64,000 nt of DNA from Achatina immaculata (taxonomy: Eukaryota > Mollusca > Gastropoda > Stylommatophora > Achatinidae): NCBI GenBank assembly GCA_009760885.1, contig CM019717.1:45524866-45588865 (forward strand). Direction: 5' to 3'. Below the pieces are notes generated by a model, which worked only from the letters and a program-made list of their open reading frames with translations, had not been told where the DNA came from and made no database searches. The translations under genes were made by a program, and so were the position numbers. Positions 44,710-55,300 of the stretch are shown piece after piece; positions within the stretch are counted from its first letter, which is position 1; the number at the start of each line of letters is the position of its first letter.

Positions 44710-45505
44710 GTGAAACAAGTCTGGAAGCACTAACATAATGTACTAGGAGAAATATGCTGCCAATGCCCCCATGTGAAAATCCATCCCGAACGATCCACTC
44801 AGAAAAACGGAAACCCTTTCTCGGAGAGAGCAAGTAACAGTACACAACAACATGAAATAAATCCTGGGCATATCGTGCACGAAAGATTGCTCTTCTTTCA
44901 CAAACACATCATCCACCCTACAAATCAGAAAAGACTGGTTGAGACTACTAAGGTTGCATGTGAGCGTTGGCAACCTTATCACAATTCTTCAGTGTTGTAT
45001 AATTAGAATGTCATTGTTAATTAATGCTTGCAATGGATCTCATTCCCCGCGGGACCTCGACATTATGGACAGACTATAATGTTATTGAACGCCCGAGCTA
45101 TTCACTCGCCTCAAGTTCTATCGTGTTTGCCAGTTGCACGTAATTTTTTTGCTTTGACCACAATAATGCTAACTTCATTGCAAATCTGGTCCTACTGTCC
45201 TGCATTTTTTCCCTGAAAAGTAAATACAGTGAAATTATATTATGGGTCAATCACGTTTTCGCGACATTGTGTATTGGCGCATGAAATATCTCCTGGTGTC
45301 TCTTGAAAGCGTGAGAATTAACCATAAGCCATGCAACCATTGAAGGGCAGGTAATCACAACTTCTGGATCTTATGTTGCAATTTTTTTTGTAATATAATT
45401 GCATATATTAGTGTGAACGTATTTTTAATGAAAAGAAATCACGCTGTCCATTAAAGAAGTTGCAGAAATGTGTGTAGTAGAAGGGAGAAGGATGGCTATC
45501 ATGCT
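44710..45505. other. Unassigned DNA
   Basis: No gene or family recognised. Short open frames only. Confidence 0.35.
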
Positions 45506-45515
45506 TCTATTGCCT

Positions 45516-45580
45516 TCCCCCCCCCCCCGACCCCTTTCTCCCACTTGTTCTCCTCCTCTCTCTCCACCTCTTCTTTACGA
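45516..45580. repeat. C-run and CT-rich stretch
   Basis: A run of C at about 45519-45528 followed by CT-rich sequence. Confidence 0.85.
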
Positions 45581-45729
45581 TTGGCTCTATCGGGCATCCT
45601 TTGTTGTGGGTAGCGTGGTCTTTCCTTCTCCCTTCTACTACACACATTTCTGTTTTCTACTTGGAGGAAGACACATTCAGATAAGTTCTTCGTGTTTTTG
45701 TCTCGTTGTGCATGTATCCTCGAATAAGG

Positions 45730-45870
45730 CTCACGTCGAAATATCGGATGTTGTATGTTTTTCATTTATACATTCTCATACTTTCTATTCGTTTTTTTTC
45801 TCACTTACTCACTCCCTCTCTCACTTTGTATAACTGCACCACACAACCCTATCTACCTTTTAAAATGTTA
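45730..45870 (+). mobile_element. R3 single arm
   Basis: CGAAATATCGGATGTTGTAT, then TTCATTTATACATTCTCATA, a T- and C-rich middle, and ACCCTATCTACC. It matches the right arm of the fold-back element at 39840 and the copy at 62690. Confidence 0.55.
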
Positions 45871-45994
45871 GAGAAGCTGACAATGGAAAAACTCAAGACA
45901 AAATAAAATAAAATGCAGGGTTATGCATATGTCCCTGAAACATTTACAAACTTCGCAACAAATAAACTACGTAACGGATCATAATTAGTCTTAC

Positions 45995-46055
45995 GCCAAG
46001 AGAGGGAGAGAGACAGAGACAGAGAGACAGAGACAAAGAGAGAAAGAGAGAGAGA
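45995..46055. repeat. GA-rich microsatellite
   Basis: Degenerate GAGA and GACA run. Confidence 0.9.
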
Positions 46056-46132
46056 CTCTTGAAGTGTTTTCTTAAATAAACCCCGCGCACAGAGTCCCCG
46101 TGATTTGCCCCTTGGAGGCAGCAGTAGCAAAT

Positions 46133-46480
46133 ATGGCGTTCAGTCAACGTGAGCAGTCATTTTGTGTTTTGGAATACTCAAGAACCTCGTCCGTTGTGAC
46201 TGTGCAGAGACGATTTCGAGCGGAATTCCAGAAAGCATCACCTGTTTCAACAGTATCAAAAAGTGGTATGCGAAATTCGGGGATGAAGGCTGTCTGTGCA
46301 CAGCTCCTCGGCAGGGACGTCCAAGACCAAGCGAAGAAACTAATCATGTTACAGAAGCTTACCAACGAAGCCCTCGCCGTCATCCCAGAATTTGCAACAG
46401 CACATGGAATCATTTCTGTAACATCTTACATCCTTCCCGTGCCGTAAAACGTCACATAGGGCTCGCATGGTAGTTTGCCA
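46133..46480 (+). pseudogene. Decayed DUF4817-type helix-turn-helix transposon gene
   Basis: MAFSQREQSFCVLEYSRTSS (from 46133) and VVTVQRRFRAEFQKA match the N-terminal DUF4817 helix-turn-helix of transposase-like genes common in animal genomes. Near 46230 the frame shifts, and SIKKWYAKFGDEGCLC, RQGRPRPSEETNHVTEAYQR and SPRRHP continue the same domain in another frame. The catalytic DDE part is not recognisable downstream. Confidence 0.75.
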
Positions 46481-46689
46481 GGTTCTCCTGTTTTCGGGGA
46501 GCTTTTCAACCTCATCAAGAGATATTATGCCCACTAAACTCTGAACAATGTCCTATTTAGAACATAACCTGTAAATGATGCACACAATCTAAACAATGGG
46601 AAACTGCGAGGACGAACTTTCTAGCTACAGCGATTTTTTTTTTTTGTCAACACCATCCATTAGACATGCAAAATGATCGAATGCGTAGT

Positions 46690-46765
46690 TACCACCTTCT
46701 CTCTGCTCGTCTTACCAGAGTCCGTGGTTCGAACCACCGTCACTCTCTTGCTATCTCTATGTCCT
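46690..46765 (+). mobile_element. TIR-t family tRNA-like segment
   Basis: CTCGTCTTACCAGAGTCCGT and GGTTCGAACCACCGTCACTC match the tRNA-like arms at 8.9, 14.3 and 19.7 kb. Only one arm is visible. Confidence 0.5.
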
Positions 46766-46978
46766 TTATGTTTTTCAGGTCAATGACACGCACTGTGCTT
46801 TATCACTGGACGTAAGCCTAACTCTTTCTTCAAGGACAAATGATTCTGTTCTCGGAAATGACTGAAAGGAGACATTAATCAAAATCCGCTTTCACTCCAG
46901 AGGAAAGCACAAATGTACTGAAGGAAGAGGAGCTTTCTTCGTTCTGGAAATGGCACTTATGTTGCAGAACACGTACTA

Positions 46979-47138
46979 CTTTCTAAGGTTGTGGAAGAAT
47001 GTTGCTTTCTAAGGTTGCGGAAGAATGTTGCTTTCTAAGGTTGCGGAAGAATGTTGCTTTCTAAGGTTGTGGAAGAATGTTGCTTTCTAAGGTTGCGGAA
47101 GAATGTTGCTTTCTAAGGTTGCGGAAGAATGTTGCTTT
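46979..47138. repeat. 26-bp tandem repeat, 6 copies
   Basis: Units of TTTCTAAGGTTGCGGAAGAA plus TGTTGC, with a single variable base (GCGG or GTGG). Confidence 0.95.
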
Positions 47139-47596
47139 CAGGAGTGGTCTACCCCACTCTGGGTGTCAAGAGTTTAAAGAGCCGAAACACTTCTCGGGGT
47201 GGAGGTAGGCGGGGGAGCTTCCTCTATTCCAGGGAGTTGTGTAGTTGCTTCGCTTTCTACAGCAGTTTCCTGCATCGTTATGTATGCTCTTTCAGAATCT
47301 TCCTGGAACCGCTGATATGGTTTATTTGAATCCGATTTGGTAAAATATGTTAAATAATGAATCAAGCAGCCGCATGGGAAGTATAGTTATAGTATGATTA
47401 TAGTATGATTATAGCTGTGTGAATTCCTGGACTGGACTCGCAGAGTAAGGTTCCTGCTAGGCTCTAGCACCATGAGGAACAGATCTCAGTAGGAAAATTG
47501 AGGGGATGCACTAAGCTGTTTTTAGCTGCAGAACAGAGATGAAAAAAAGGTCTTTGCTAGGTTTGCTTTGGTAGTGATGAAGACACAGCGCAATCC
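47139..47596. other. Unassigned DNA
   Basis: A small TATAGTATGAT duplication at 47385-47412. Otherwise nothing recognised. Confidence 0.35.
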
Positions 47597-47866
47597 CTCT
47601 AGCCCATGATTCTTAACCTTTATTTGTTCCAGCCTGAGAACATCTATGGAACCCTTTTCCTGCTTGAGAACACATGCGGATCTCCTTTCGGCCTGAGAAC
47701 ATCTGTGAACTCTTCATTAAAAATAAAGTAATAACTAGAACACAAATTACGCTAAGACTTTCTTCTTAATCGATCCAGTCCATATGCTGATCGTGAACTC
47801 GTGAAGATCTTTACATGGGTTCCCTGAAGGTCCATGGCCCCCAGATTAAGAAGCACTGTTCTAGCC
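47597..47866. mobile_element. hAT-type non-autonomous element with 8-bp target duplication
   Basis: The element is 47605-47858 (254 bp). The left end CATGATTCTTAACCTTTATT and the reverse complement of the right end, CAGTGCTTCTTAATCTGGGG, are close to the hAT consensus CAGTGGTTCTTAACCT. Flanks CTCTAGCC (47597-47604) and TTCTAGCC (47859-47866) match at 7 of 8. The interior (GGAACCC; CCATGGCCCCC) is also typical of hAT derivatives. No transposase frame. Confidence 0.8.
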
Positions 47867-48019
47867 CAAGCATAATTGCATCCACTGATACACGGTTCTT
47901 AAGAAGTTTTACCTCTGTCATATTAAAAGTATTTCATAGGTACCATTTTAAAACATGCTCGTATTGTCATAGTAAGTTACATTAGAAAGAGCATCACTGA
48001 CATTCTTTACATATCTTAC

Positions 48020-48576
48020 CTAACAAGATCCAGAAAAGTATCAGCAGAGTTGAGAGGCTCGGCTTTTCCATAGCGTCTCATGGCGCTTCTATCCGCTCCA
48101 CCACCAGGCTCCATGGTCACTGCTAAGAATATTCCCAGGAAAACCGCCATGAACGTCGTGACCCCGAAGTAGCCGATGGTCTGAAGTCCCATCCTCCCGC
48201 ATGTCCTGGCGTCCAGCCCTGCAATGCCAGATATCAGAGATGACAAGATAATAGGCAGGACCAGCATCTGCAACATTCTCATCAGCAGTTCCCCAGGGAA
48301 CCCAATGTACATGACTTCTCTTTTCGTGAAGGTGTCCTTGGTGCTTCGTATAGCAATGCCCATCATGATCCCAGCTATAACGGAGGCCAGTAGACCGATG
48401 AGGAGCGCGTTGTCCTTGCTGGTGTTCAAACATTTTCTTCCGAACCGCTTTAAATTTCCACGAAATCCGAGGTCTTCTTCGGGAACTGTAATAAAAACAT
48501 GCGTGTTTACAGCATTCACATTGTTATCCATGAGTGTGTTTGGTTCTGTGGTTTCACAACTACGCTTTCTCTCCAT
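48020..48576 (-). CDS. Excitatory amino acid transporter (SLC1 family), first coding exon
   Basis: The product would be a sodium-coupled glutamate/aspartate transporter of the plasma membrane. Translation starts at the ATG at 48576: it is the first after an in-frame TGA, with A at -3 and G at +4. Residues 1-50 are a hydrophilic cytosolic N-terminus (MERKRSCETTEPNTLMDNN). TM1 is about 57-77 (ALLIGLLASVIAGIMMGIAI), TM2 about 94-122 (MLQMLVLPIILSSLISGIAG) and TM3 about 133-155 (GYFGVTTFMAVFLGIFLAVT). The TM2 signature LPIILSSLISGIAGLD is diagnostic for SLC1. The exon ends ...TFLDLVR with donor AG|GTAAGAT (48020/48019), phase 2; in the family NMFPEN-type sequence follows a DLIR motif. The substrate-binding repeats (TM7-8, HP1/HP2) must lie in later exons, none of which I find in the window. 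Which EAAT subtype it is cannot be told from this part. Confidence 0.92.
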
Positions 48577-48889
48577 GCTGACAGAGCTAACAGTGAGCCG
48601 GTTATCTTGAATATACAACTTTCAGTTCAAAGAGATCACACCCGGACATATAACTCTGCAACATAATCCCTTAAATAGTAATGATTAGAACGCAGCTTTG
48701 TAAAAATGTGAAAAATATGGTTGCGGTACCGGTTGTAATACACGTTAACTAAAGGCTTTTGTGATTATCCAGTGGTTTGTCAAAGCCTTTGTAAAATAGA
48801 TCTCTTGTAAACACGGTTATCCTTTAGCAAAAGGGGGAAAAAAATGATGCTCACGAAAACTATGGAAACTGCCTGACTGAATTTTAAAA
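48577..48889 (-). other. 5' flank or leader of the transporter exon
   Basis: The in-frame TGA upstream of the start marks non-coding leader. A possible splice acceptor, TTATGTTGCAG|AG, lies near 48654, which would make the coding exon the second exon. No coding sequence is seen. Confidence 0.35.
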
Positions 48890-49160
48890 ATCCCTCGTTC
48901 CCAGAGTCTGGCAGATGCAAGTGTCGCCAAATAAGCCTTTCAGACGCTAGAGGCCCGGGGGCCGGGGCTGCGATCGCGTGGACCGTCACGGTCTCACTTG
49001 AAGCTGCGACACAGCAACCAGTCGTGACTGGCTTCGTGTTCACGTTCGCCCCACTGCTGCCATGTTTTTCGCCGACCTACGCTGGCAAATGGCCGTCTCT
49101 AAATGAGGGCTCTCTGGCTTGGCTTCCTGGACTTCGCTGTAGCGAGTCTACCACGAGAGA
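48890..49160 (-). promoter_or_regulatory. GC-rich, CpG-bearing block upstream of SLC1 exon
   Basis: Conspicuously GC-rich within AT-rich surroundings (CCCGGGGGCCGGGGCTGCGA, GATCGCGTGGACCGTCACGG) and with many CpGs, 310-580 bp upstream of the start codon. It is a candidate promoter or 5' UTR exon of the transporter. No TATA box is evident. An 87-codon minus frame across it looks like composition, not a protein. Confidence 0.35.
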
Positions 49161-49317
49161 TTGTAGAAAACAAAGCTGGGGGAGTTCAGGGATGTAAGGG
49201 GAAAGAAGGACGGGTCAACGAAAACAAAAGGAAGGTGAGAAAGAAGCTGAAGTCTCCTTACTATTCATTGGAAAAAAAATAGCATGAATGAGTTTGGATG
49301 TTGATAAACCACAAATT

Positions 49318-49450
49318 AATTCTCCCTCTGTCTCCCTTCTCCCCCCCTCTCTATCTCTCTCTCTTCCCCTCTCTCTCTCCCTCTCGCTGTCTCCCTCTGT
49401 CTCCCCTTCTATCTCCCCCCTCTCCCTCTCTCTCACACACACACACATAA
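49318..49450. repeat. CT-rich low-complexity tract ending in (CA)n
   Basis: Degenerate (CT)n and (CCCT)n followed by six CA units. Confidence 0.93.
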
Positions 49451-49721
49451 ATGAAATTTACTGAACACACATCGTAACTTTTGATTTTCAATTTTCTTAG
49501 TTTTTTTCCCCCATTTCGTGGCTTTATGTAGACAAACTATAAAACTAAACAGGTAACTAAAGTCAAATCGAAAATGTAACACTGACAAAAAATGCGTTAT
49601 TTTGCAAAGTATAATTAGCAGCAGCTAAAAATGAAACAAATAAATAAAATGTCTAAAAAAATTGGTCTAAACTACTCTGCCGATATTATATATATATGGG
49701 TATATATATGAGTATACATGG

Positions 49722-49900
49722 ATCGACCCAGCCTCTAAAACTGGGTACCAGAGAAATCTGGGAAGGTACATGCTGCCCGGTGTGACACTGACTACATCAC
49801 CCCTTTCATGTGCCGAAGGTGGTGGAAGTACGGGCCCAACACCGTGTTCCCCAATATGCCTTAATGGTGTGGAAAACGGGAATTTTACCTTTACCTTATA
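49722..49900 (+). mobile_element. SINE-1 copy b, head missing
   Basis: Starts in the body at GACCCAGCCTCTAAAACTGG and continues through AGAGAAATCTGGGAAGGTA to the end GGAATTTTACCTTTACCTTA. The tRNA head is absent. A short TA-rich microsatellite precedes it. Confidence 0.88.
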
Positions 49901-49952
49901 GATTTGGCAGACACTATATATTAATGCTGTTGGACTTAACCAATAGACCGAA

Positions 49953-50042
49953 GAAAATATCCACCTTTAGCGCATAAAGCAACGAAAATATCCACTTTTA
50001 GAGTACAAAGCAACGAAAATATCCACCTTTAGAGTACAAAGC
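49953..50042. repeat. 31-bp tandem repeat, 3 copies
   Basis: Units of CAACGAAAATATCCACCTTT plus AGAGTACAAAG. Confidence 0.9.
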
Positions 50043-50501
50043 AGAGGAACAATCTTTTGGAGGGACGAGGCGTAGTGCGTGTAGATATTTTATATGATGG
50101 TCCCTTAGTGCCACCTTGACAGCGTCCAAGGGAAGACACAACAAACAGTACCAGCAACTCACAGGTGCCACATTTATGTCAGAGCACTACGTTCGTTTAT
50201 TTACCGCGGATGTAATTTCTGATGTTAGTTTACTTCCTGTTTTTACTGTTTTTACTCCATGTTTTATTTAGTTCTGTTCAGGTTACCACCAACAGTCTGT
50301 GCTCCAGAACATCGGCCACAAGTGGACTTAGCACTCCGCTCTTTCTCTACACTTTTACATCTGCCTCTTTCAGCTTCTCTATATTGTTATGTAATTAGAG
50401 ACATAAAAGCTGTGCTGTCCCATTTTTCTTACCTTTATTGTAAATTACCCAGCTGTCCTATACGTCTATCGACATACCTACATGCCTGCTTAATCGTCCT
50501 C

Positions 50502-50504
<3 letters not shown>
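50043..50504. other. Unassigned DNA
   Basis: Nothing recognised. Confidence 0.35.
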
Positions 50505-50567
<63 letters not shown>

Positions 50568-50810
50568 GTCTGTCTGTCTATTTGTTTGTCTGTCTGTTTG
50601 TCTAACTGTGTCTGTTTGTCTTTCCCCCTCTGTCTGTCTAATTGTCTGTCTATCTGTTTGCCTTTCTGCCAGTCTACCTTACTTATTTGTCTCTTTCTAA
50701 CTTCCTTCATGTATCCATTTACCCATCCGTCCATTAATCCATCCATCCAATCACCTATCCATCATCTACCCATATCTCTCTCTCTCTCTTTCTCTCTCTT
50801 ATTTTCAACA
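50505..50810. repeat. (TCTA)n-(TCTG)n and related pyrimidine microsatellites
   Basis: About 16 TCTA units, then TCTG/TTTG steps, CATC steps and a CT run near 50775-50800. The apparent 211-codon + frame across it is repeat-driven. Confidence 0.93.
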
Positions 50811-51609
50811 TCTTTGTCTATGTGTTCCTACTTATCTTTTTGTTTCGCGATTCTTTGTATTGTCCCAGTTTTGCCATTTATCTGCGTAGAATAAAATGAA
50901 CGCATGCTGACCAAATCAATGTTCACCCATGCTAAACATTGCCTACACGATGTCTGCAAGCCACAATTCATACGGTGAACAGACAGTTACACACGAGAAA
51001 GATGCTTGTCGACTTCCTTCCAATTCTCCATTTATTAATCAGTTCATCCTCTTACAGTCCGCAGATGACAGCTTTTCATCGAAATAAACCTCTTAGCTTC
51101 TCGAACTTACTTCTCCCATCCTGGCTCGCACTTCTTCTGGCTCATACTTTCAGGCAATCATGGATGTTTCAAGGTGTTCCAGTTGATCATTCGAAAGGAA
51201 AATAGTAATACAAAGTTGACATTCTAATCCGAACTTCAAACGATTTTCTACAACCAGGGATAGAGAACTGATCATGTAATAAGTTAATAGTAGCGTCAGA
51301 TTCAATTATGCACAATGTCCTAAAGGGAGATAATTTGAGGTAAAGTAATACTCGGGACATTATTGTTCTAGCCAGTATTTAAAAGTTGTATAACCTGAGG
51401 AGAAACACAGAAATAACGTCCACAATATTAATTTGAAGCATTATCCCATATTTCTGGATCGACATTTCATACTTAAATACAAGAAAATTTTAATCCCATT
51501 AAAACGCTTTGTTTCCCTTATGTGTTTTACCGTAAATTTGATTTTCGTTATTTTGTTGCGTAAATTTGAAAATTACTTTATTTCAAACCTCAGTTATTTC
51601 CTAAACATA
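50811..51609. other. Unassigned AT-rich DNA
   Basis: No gene or family recognised. Confidence 0.35.
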
Positions 51610-51611
51610 TT

Positions 51612-51648
<37 letters not shown>

Positions 51649-51706
51649 GTGTGTGTGTGTGTGTGTGTGTGGTGGTGGTGGTGGTGGTGGTGGTGGTGGT
51701 GGTGGG
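51610..51706. repeat. (TCTG)n-(TG)n-(TGG)n compound microsatellite
   Basis: About nine TCTG, 12 TG and 11 TGG units in succession. Confidence 0.97.
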
Positions 51707-52801
51707 GTTTTTTTTCTGTTCTACCAAATTTCACAATTTCAGATGTTTGAAAACATTCCAAACAGAAACGTGATGTTTTACTGCAAGCTCCCGCCACAGT
51801 CCCCGAGAAGATGGTGCAGAAAGTTATGAGTGAAGATGTTCACGTTCGGCTTTGTACAACGATCCCGAGTCTCACTGGATTCAAAACCTTCATTCATAAC
51901 CGCCCCGAAACTGGCAAAAAATGGAGCAAAAACTCTCAACAAACAAAACATATTTCCTGAAAGTAAAAATTCATCAAAATTAATGAAAATTTACAGGGAG
52001 TATAATACTGATGAATAGAAGTTTTTTTTTTCTTATCTGTTCACTTGTTCTTCTCTGTCTCAAGCAACATCTCTTGATATCGCTCTGAAAGTCTATAAGA
52101 CTTTATTCATGAACAAATTTCTTGGCATGATCATTTACCTTTCTCTAATGGGACGGCTCAGAATAACAAGACGTACAAGGCAGTCTGATAGCAAGACATA
52201 CGTACGCTGAGTGTACTCACATTTATCGCTGCGACTGATGCAATGTTAAATGTATCATCTACTCTGGCCCCAACTTTCTATAGACTCTTGCTCTACTGTT
52301 GTCTCCTTTCTTGACAGTATAACAGTGAGAAGTAGGCTTGATTTATAAGTAAAGAATTCAACATGATATCGGATGAAGGAGGTATGAGATATAATAAGGC
52401 CCGAGATGGAAATAAAGAAGGGCTAGAAAGTAAAACAAAATAAAGATCAAGAACAAACAGAAAGAACGAGAAGCGAGCCCTGGCTATTATGCGTAGGAGG
52501 ATACCAAATTCCACGAGTTGGAAATGAGAAAAACCGGCAAGAAACAGACACGAAAGATAAGCACCAAGAGAAAATAAATATTTTCGGTACAACTCATTTT
52601 TTTTCATTGAGATAAAGCACATATGTCGGTAAGATTCATCTAAGTAATGACCAACGCAGGCTCTGCATTCCTTCTACACTGACATAAAATGTTTTACGTA
52701 AACAAACCTCATTTTGGGAGCAGAGCAGAGCTCCAAAAGCTAGCTAGAAATATGGTACGTTCATAAGCAAAGCACTCCCATCAGATTTGGTTGGAGGGAC
52801 T
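51707..52801. other. Unassigned DNA
   Basis: No recognised gene, RNA or repeat. Frames of 60-110 codons resemble nothing known. Confidence 0.35.
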
Positions 52802-52912
52802 GAACATGAGGTTGGTGCTGGAGAGGGCCGAACATGAGGTTGGTGCTGGAGAGGGCCGAACATGAGGTTGGTGCTGTAGAGGGGCTGAACATGAGGTTGC
52901 TGCTGCGGGGTT
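52802..52912. repeat. 28-bp tandem repeat, about 4 copies
   Basis: Units of GAACATGAGGTTGGTGCTGG plus AGAGGGCC; the last is diverged. Confidence 0.92.
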
Positions 52913-52984
52913 GCTGCTCGATAAAACTGCAGACTTGACAACAGAACTACAGATTTAATCACACGATCGAAAGCTGAAATAAAA

Positions 52985-53058
52985 TAAAATAATAATAATA
53001 AGAAGATGATGATGATGATTATTATTATGATGATGATGATGATCATCATCATCATCAT
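52985..53058. repeat. Trinucleotide runs forming a (GAT)n/(ATC)n palindrome
   Basis: AAT and ATG/ATT runs end in five GAT units followed directly by five ATC units (about 53028-53056), a perfect-looking hairpin. Confidence 0.9.
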
Positions 53059-53824
53059 TGTGGACAGGAAGGTAAAGTTAACAATTTTGAAAAGGAACTG
53101 CAAAACTAGAGCTTGAGGTGAAAAACTTATTATTTGAGAGACAGACAGACAAACAGGCAGACAGACAAATAGACAGACAGACAAAGAACAAAGGAAAAGT
53201 AATAATGAGGGGGGGGGGCGGAATCCATCCATCAAAACTAGAAGTAGATTCTGAACAAATATAAAACAAAAGAAATAATTATAGCAGAAAGAAATAAAAA
53301 GAATCTAATGTAAATGAGAACAGGAATACGCCTAATTCAGAACAACACACCTAAATAAGAAAAATATATTGTCTGTCAAGACCAAACAATGCACAAAATG
53401 GAAATGGCAAAAAAAAAAGTAATAGGGTAGACAACTGCCGTTTAGAGTCGATACTTGTCACGCGTTCTACTGAACCTCACTCTGAGAATAATATTACTAC
53501 GGCGGCCGTACTGTCACTCGAGGCGACTACTATATCGCCTTGACGAGACAGAAATGCCGCCTAGTTATTGGATTTTTCGGCCTGTCAAACAATTTTCATA
53601 TTTTACACAAGATCAGTTTATTGGCACCAGCGTGAAATAACTCAGTCATGATCGATTCCGAACTGCGATACTGCGCAAACCAGAAAATAGTACAGTTTTA
53701 CGAAATGAGTACTAGGTGTAGATTTTATGTTTATGTGTAAAATTTGTTATATCTTTCTTTTTATTTCAATGTATGTTTTAAGGTATATATTTATACATAA
53801 GTATATATATCTGAACATTAAGTA
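53059..53824. other. Unassigned DNA with GACA run and G run
   Basis: GACA-type repeats at 53136-53186 and a G run at about 53210-53218. No gene recognised. Confidence 0.4.
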
Positions 53825-54885
53825 TCCAGGGCACATGGGGCTTCCTCAAGGGTTTTCCACAAACGCCTGTCCTTTACCTTTTTTTCCGCTCTTGCCCAGG
53901 TGAACCCTCTGTTGCTCAACATCTCTCTATTGTTCTTCTCCATGTCTCCTTTGGTCTACCTTTACTTCTGTTCCCCTGTGGTGTCCATCTTAGTCCTATT
54001 TTTGGTAGTGAGTTGTCAGTCATTCGGAAGCACATGTCCCAGTCATCGCCAGCGTCTTTCCTCAATAATTGCTGTCAGTGGCTTCATCTGCATTTCTGCC
54101 AACAAGATGTCATTTTTTATAGTGTTAAAATATTCTTTTACTTCTTCGCAAACATTTAGTCTGGAAAGAATTCAGCAGCTTGTTTTCTGTGGGGGGTTTT
54201 TTTGGTGATTTTCCAGCATTCAGTTCTATAGAGTAGCACACTTTTTTATTACCCTTAAATATCCTGATTTTCATCTTCATGCTTAGCTTTTTTAGATTCC
54301 CATATAGTCTGCAGCATTGCAAAAGCCTGGTTTGCTCTAGTAAGTCTCCTTTTGATGTCATATTGGGGAGGCTATGCCATCTTAGAATTTTCCACAGTGG
54401 ATCTCTGTTGACACTGTCAAAGACTTTCTCAAAATCTATGAACAATGCATATGTTGTGCTATACCACTCATTTACCTGTTCTAATATTTGTCTTAGTACA
54501 AATATATGGTCTGTGCATGATCTTCCTTTCCTAAATCCTGTCTGCTCTTTCCGAAGTTTTCCCTCAAGTGCTGGCACAATTCTGTTGATGATTATTCTGC
54601 AAAATACTTTACTGGTGAGTGACAGTAGGGTAATGCCTCTCCAGTTCCCGCAATCTCTGAGGTCACTCTTCTTTGGTAGTTTTACTATAAGGCCAGTTTT
54701 CCACTCCTCTGGGGCTTTTTCTGGATCCCAGATTTGTTGTAATATCCGGCAAAGTTGTTTTGGTGTTTCTGTTTCTTCTGCTTTCAACATCTCAGCAGTC
54801 ACGTCATCATCACCTGGTGCCCTGTCTGATTTTAGCTTCTTTATTGGCTCTTCTACTTCACTTACTATTATTGTTAAAGTAAATA
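53825..54885 (-). mobile_element. LINE-C, RTE copy with palm domain deleted
   Basis: From 54885 down, the minus strand reads KKLKSDRAPGDDDVTAEMLK, EEWKTGLIVKLPKKSDLRDC, WRGITLLSLTSKVFCRIIIN, RKEQTGFRKGRSCTDHIF and ALFIDFEKVFDSVNRDPLW. These are RT blocks up to the first catalytic Asp. The frame then passes directly to the thumb (RLYGNLKKLSMKMKIRIFKG) and C-terminus with no GVRQGC or YADD block, although the frame stays open for 225 codons. The 3' end carries the GTGCC/GGCAC palindrome at about 53832-53844. Confidence 0.85.
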
Positions 54886-54896
54886 CTAGAACATAA

Positions 54897-55067
54897 CGGT
54901 CTGGTTAGCTGAGTGGTTAGGCGCTAGGATTACTAATCCTGTGGTACCAGGTTCAGTCTCAACAGTGGAATTTTTTTTCTGGGACACACCAAAAAAAGGC
55001 CCCCGGGGTGGACGCAGCCTCTAAAAGTGTGTGCCAGGGAAATCTGGGGAGGTAAATGCGGCCAGGG
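54897..55067 (+). mobile_element. SINE-1 copy c, 3' truncated
   Basis: tRNA-Ser-like head (TGGTTAGCTGAGTGGTTAGG, TACTAATCC, GGTTCAGTCTC) and the first half of the body (GACGCAGCCTCTAAAAGTG). It then diverges at about 55067 into another tRNA-like scrap (GAACTCGAACCCACG). It abuts the 5' side of LINE-C. Confidence 0.83.
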
Positions 55068-55139
55068 TAGAGAACTCGAACCCACGAATTTTGCAATGAG
55101 AATGTCTGTTACTATCTACTAGGACATAGGCACCGCCCC

Positions 55140-55300
<161 letters not shown>

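Noticed and set aside
48089..48610. Other frames of 114 and 128 codons over the transporter exon
   Set aside because: Shadows of the SLC1 frame; only the 48576-48020 minus frame carries the family motifs and splice donor.
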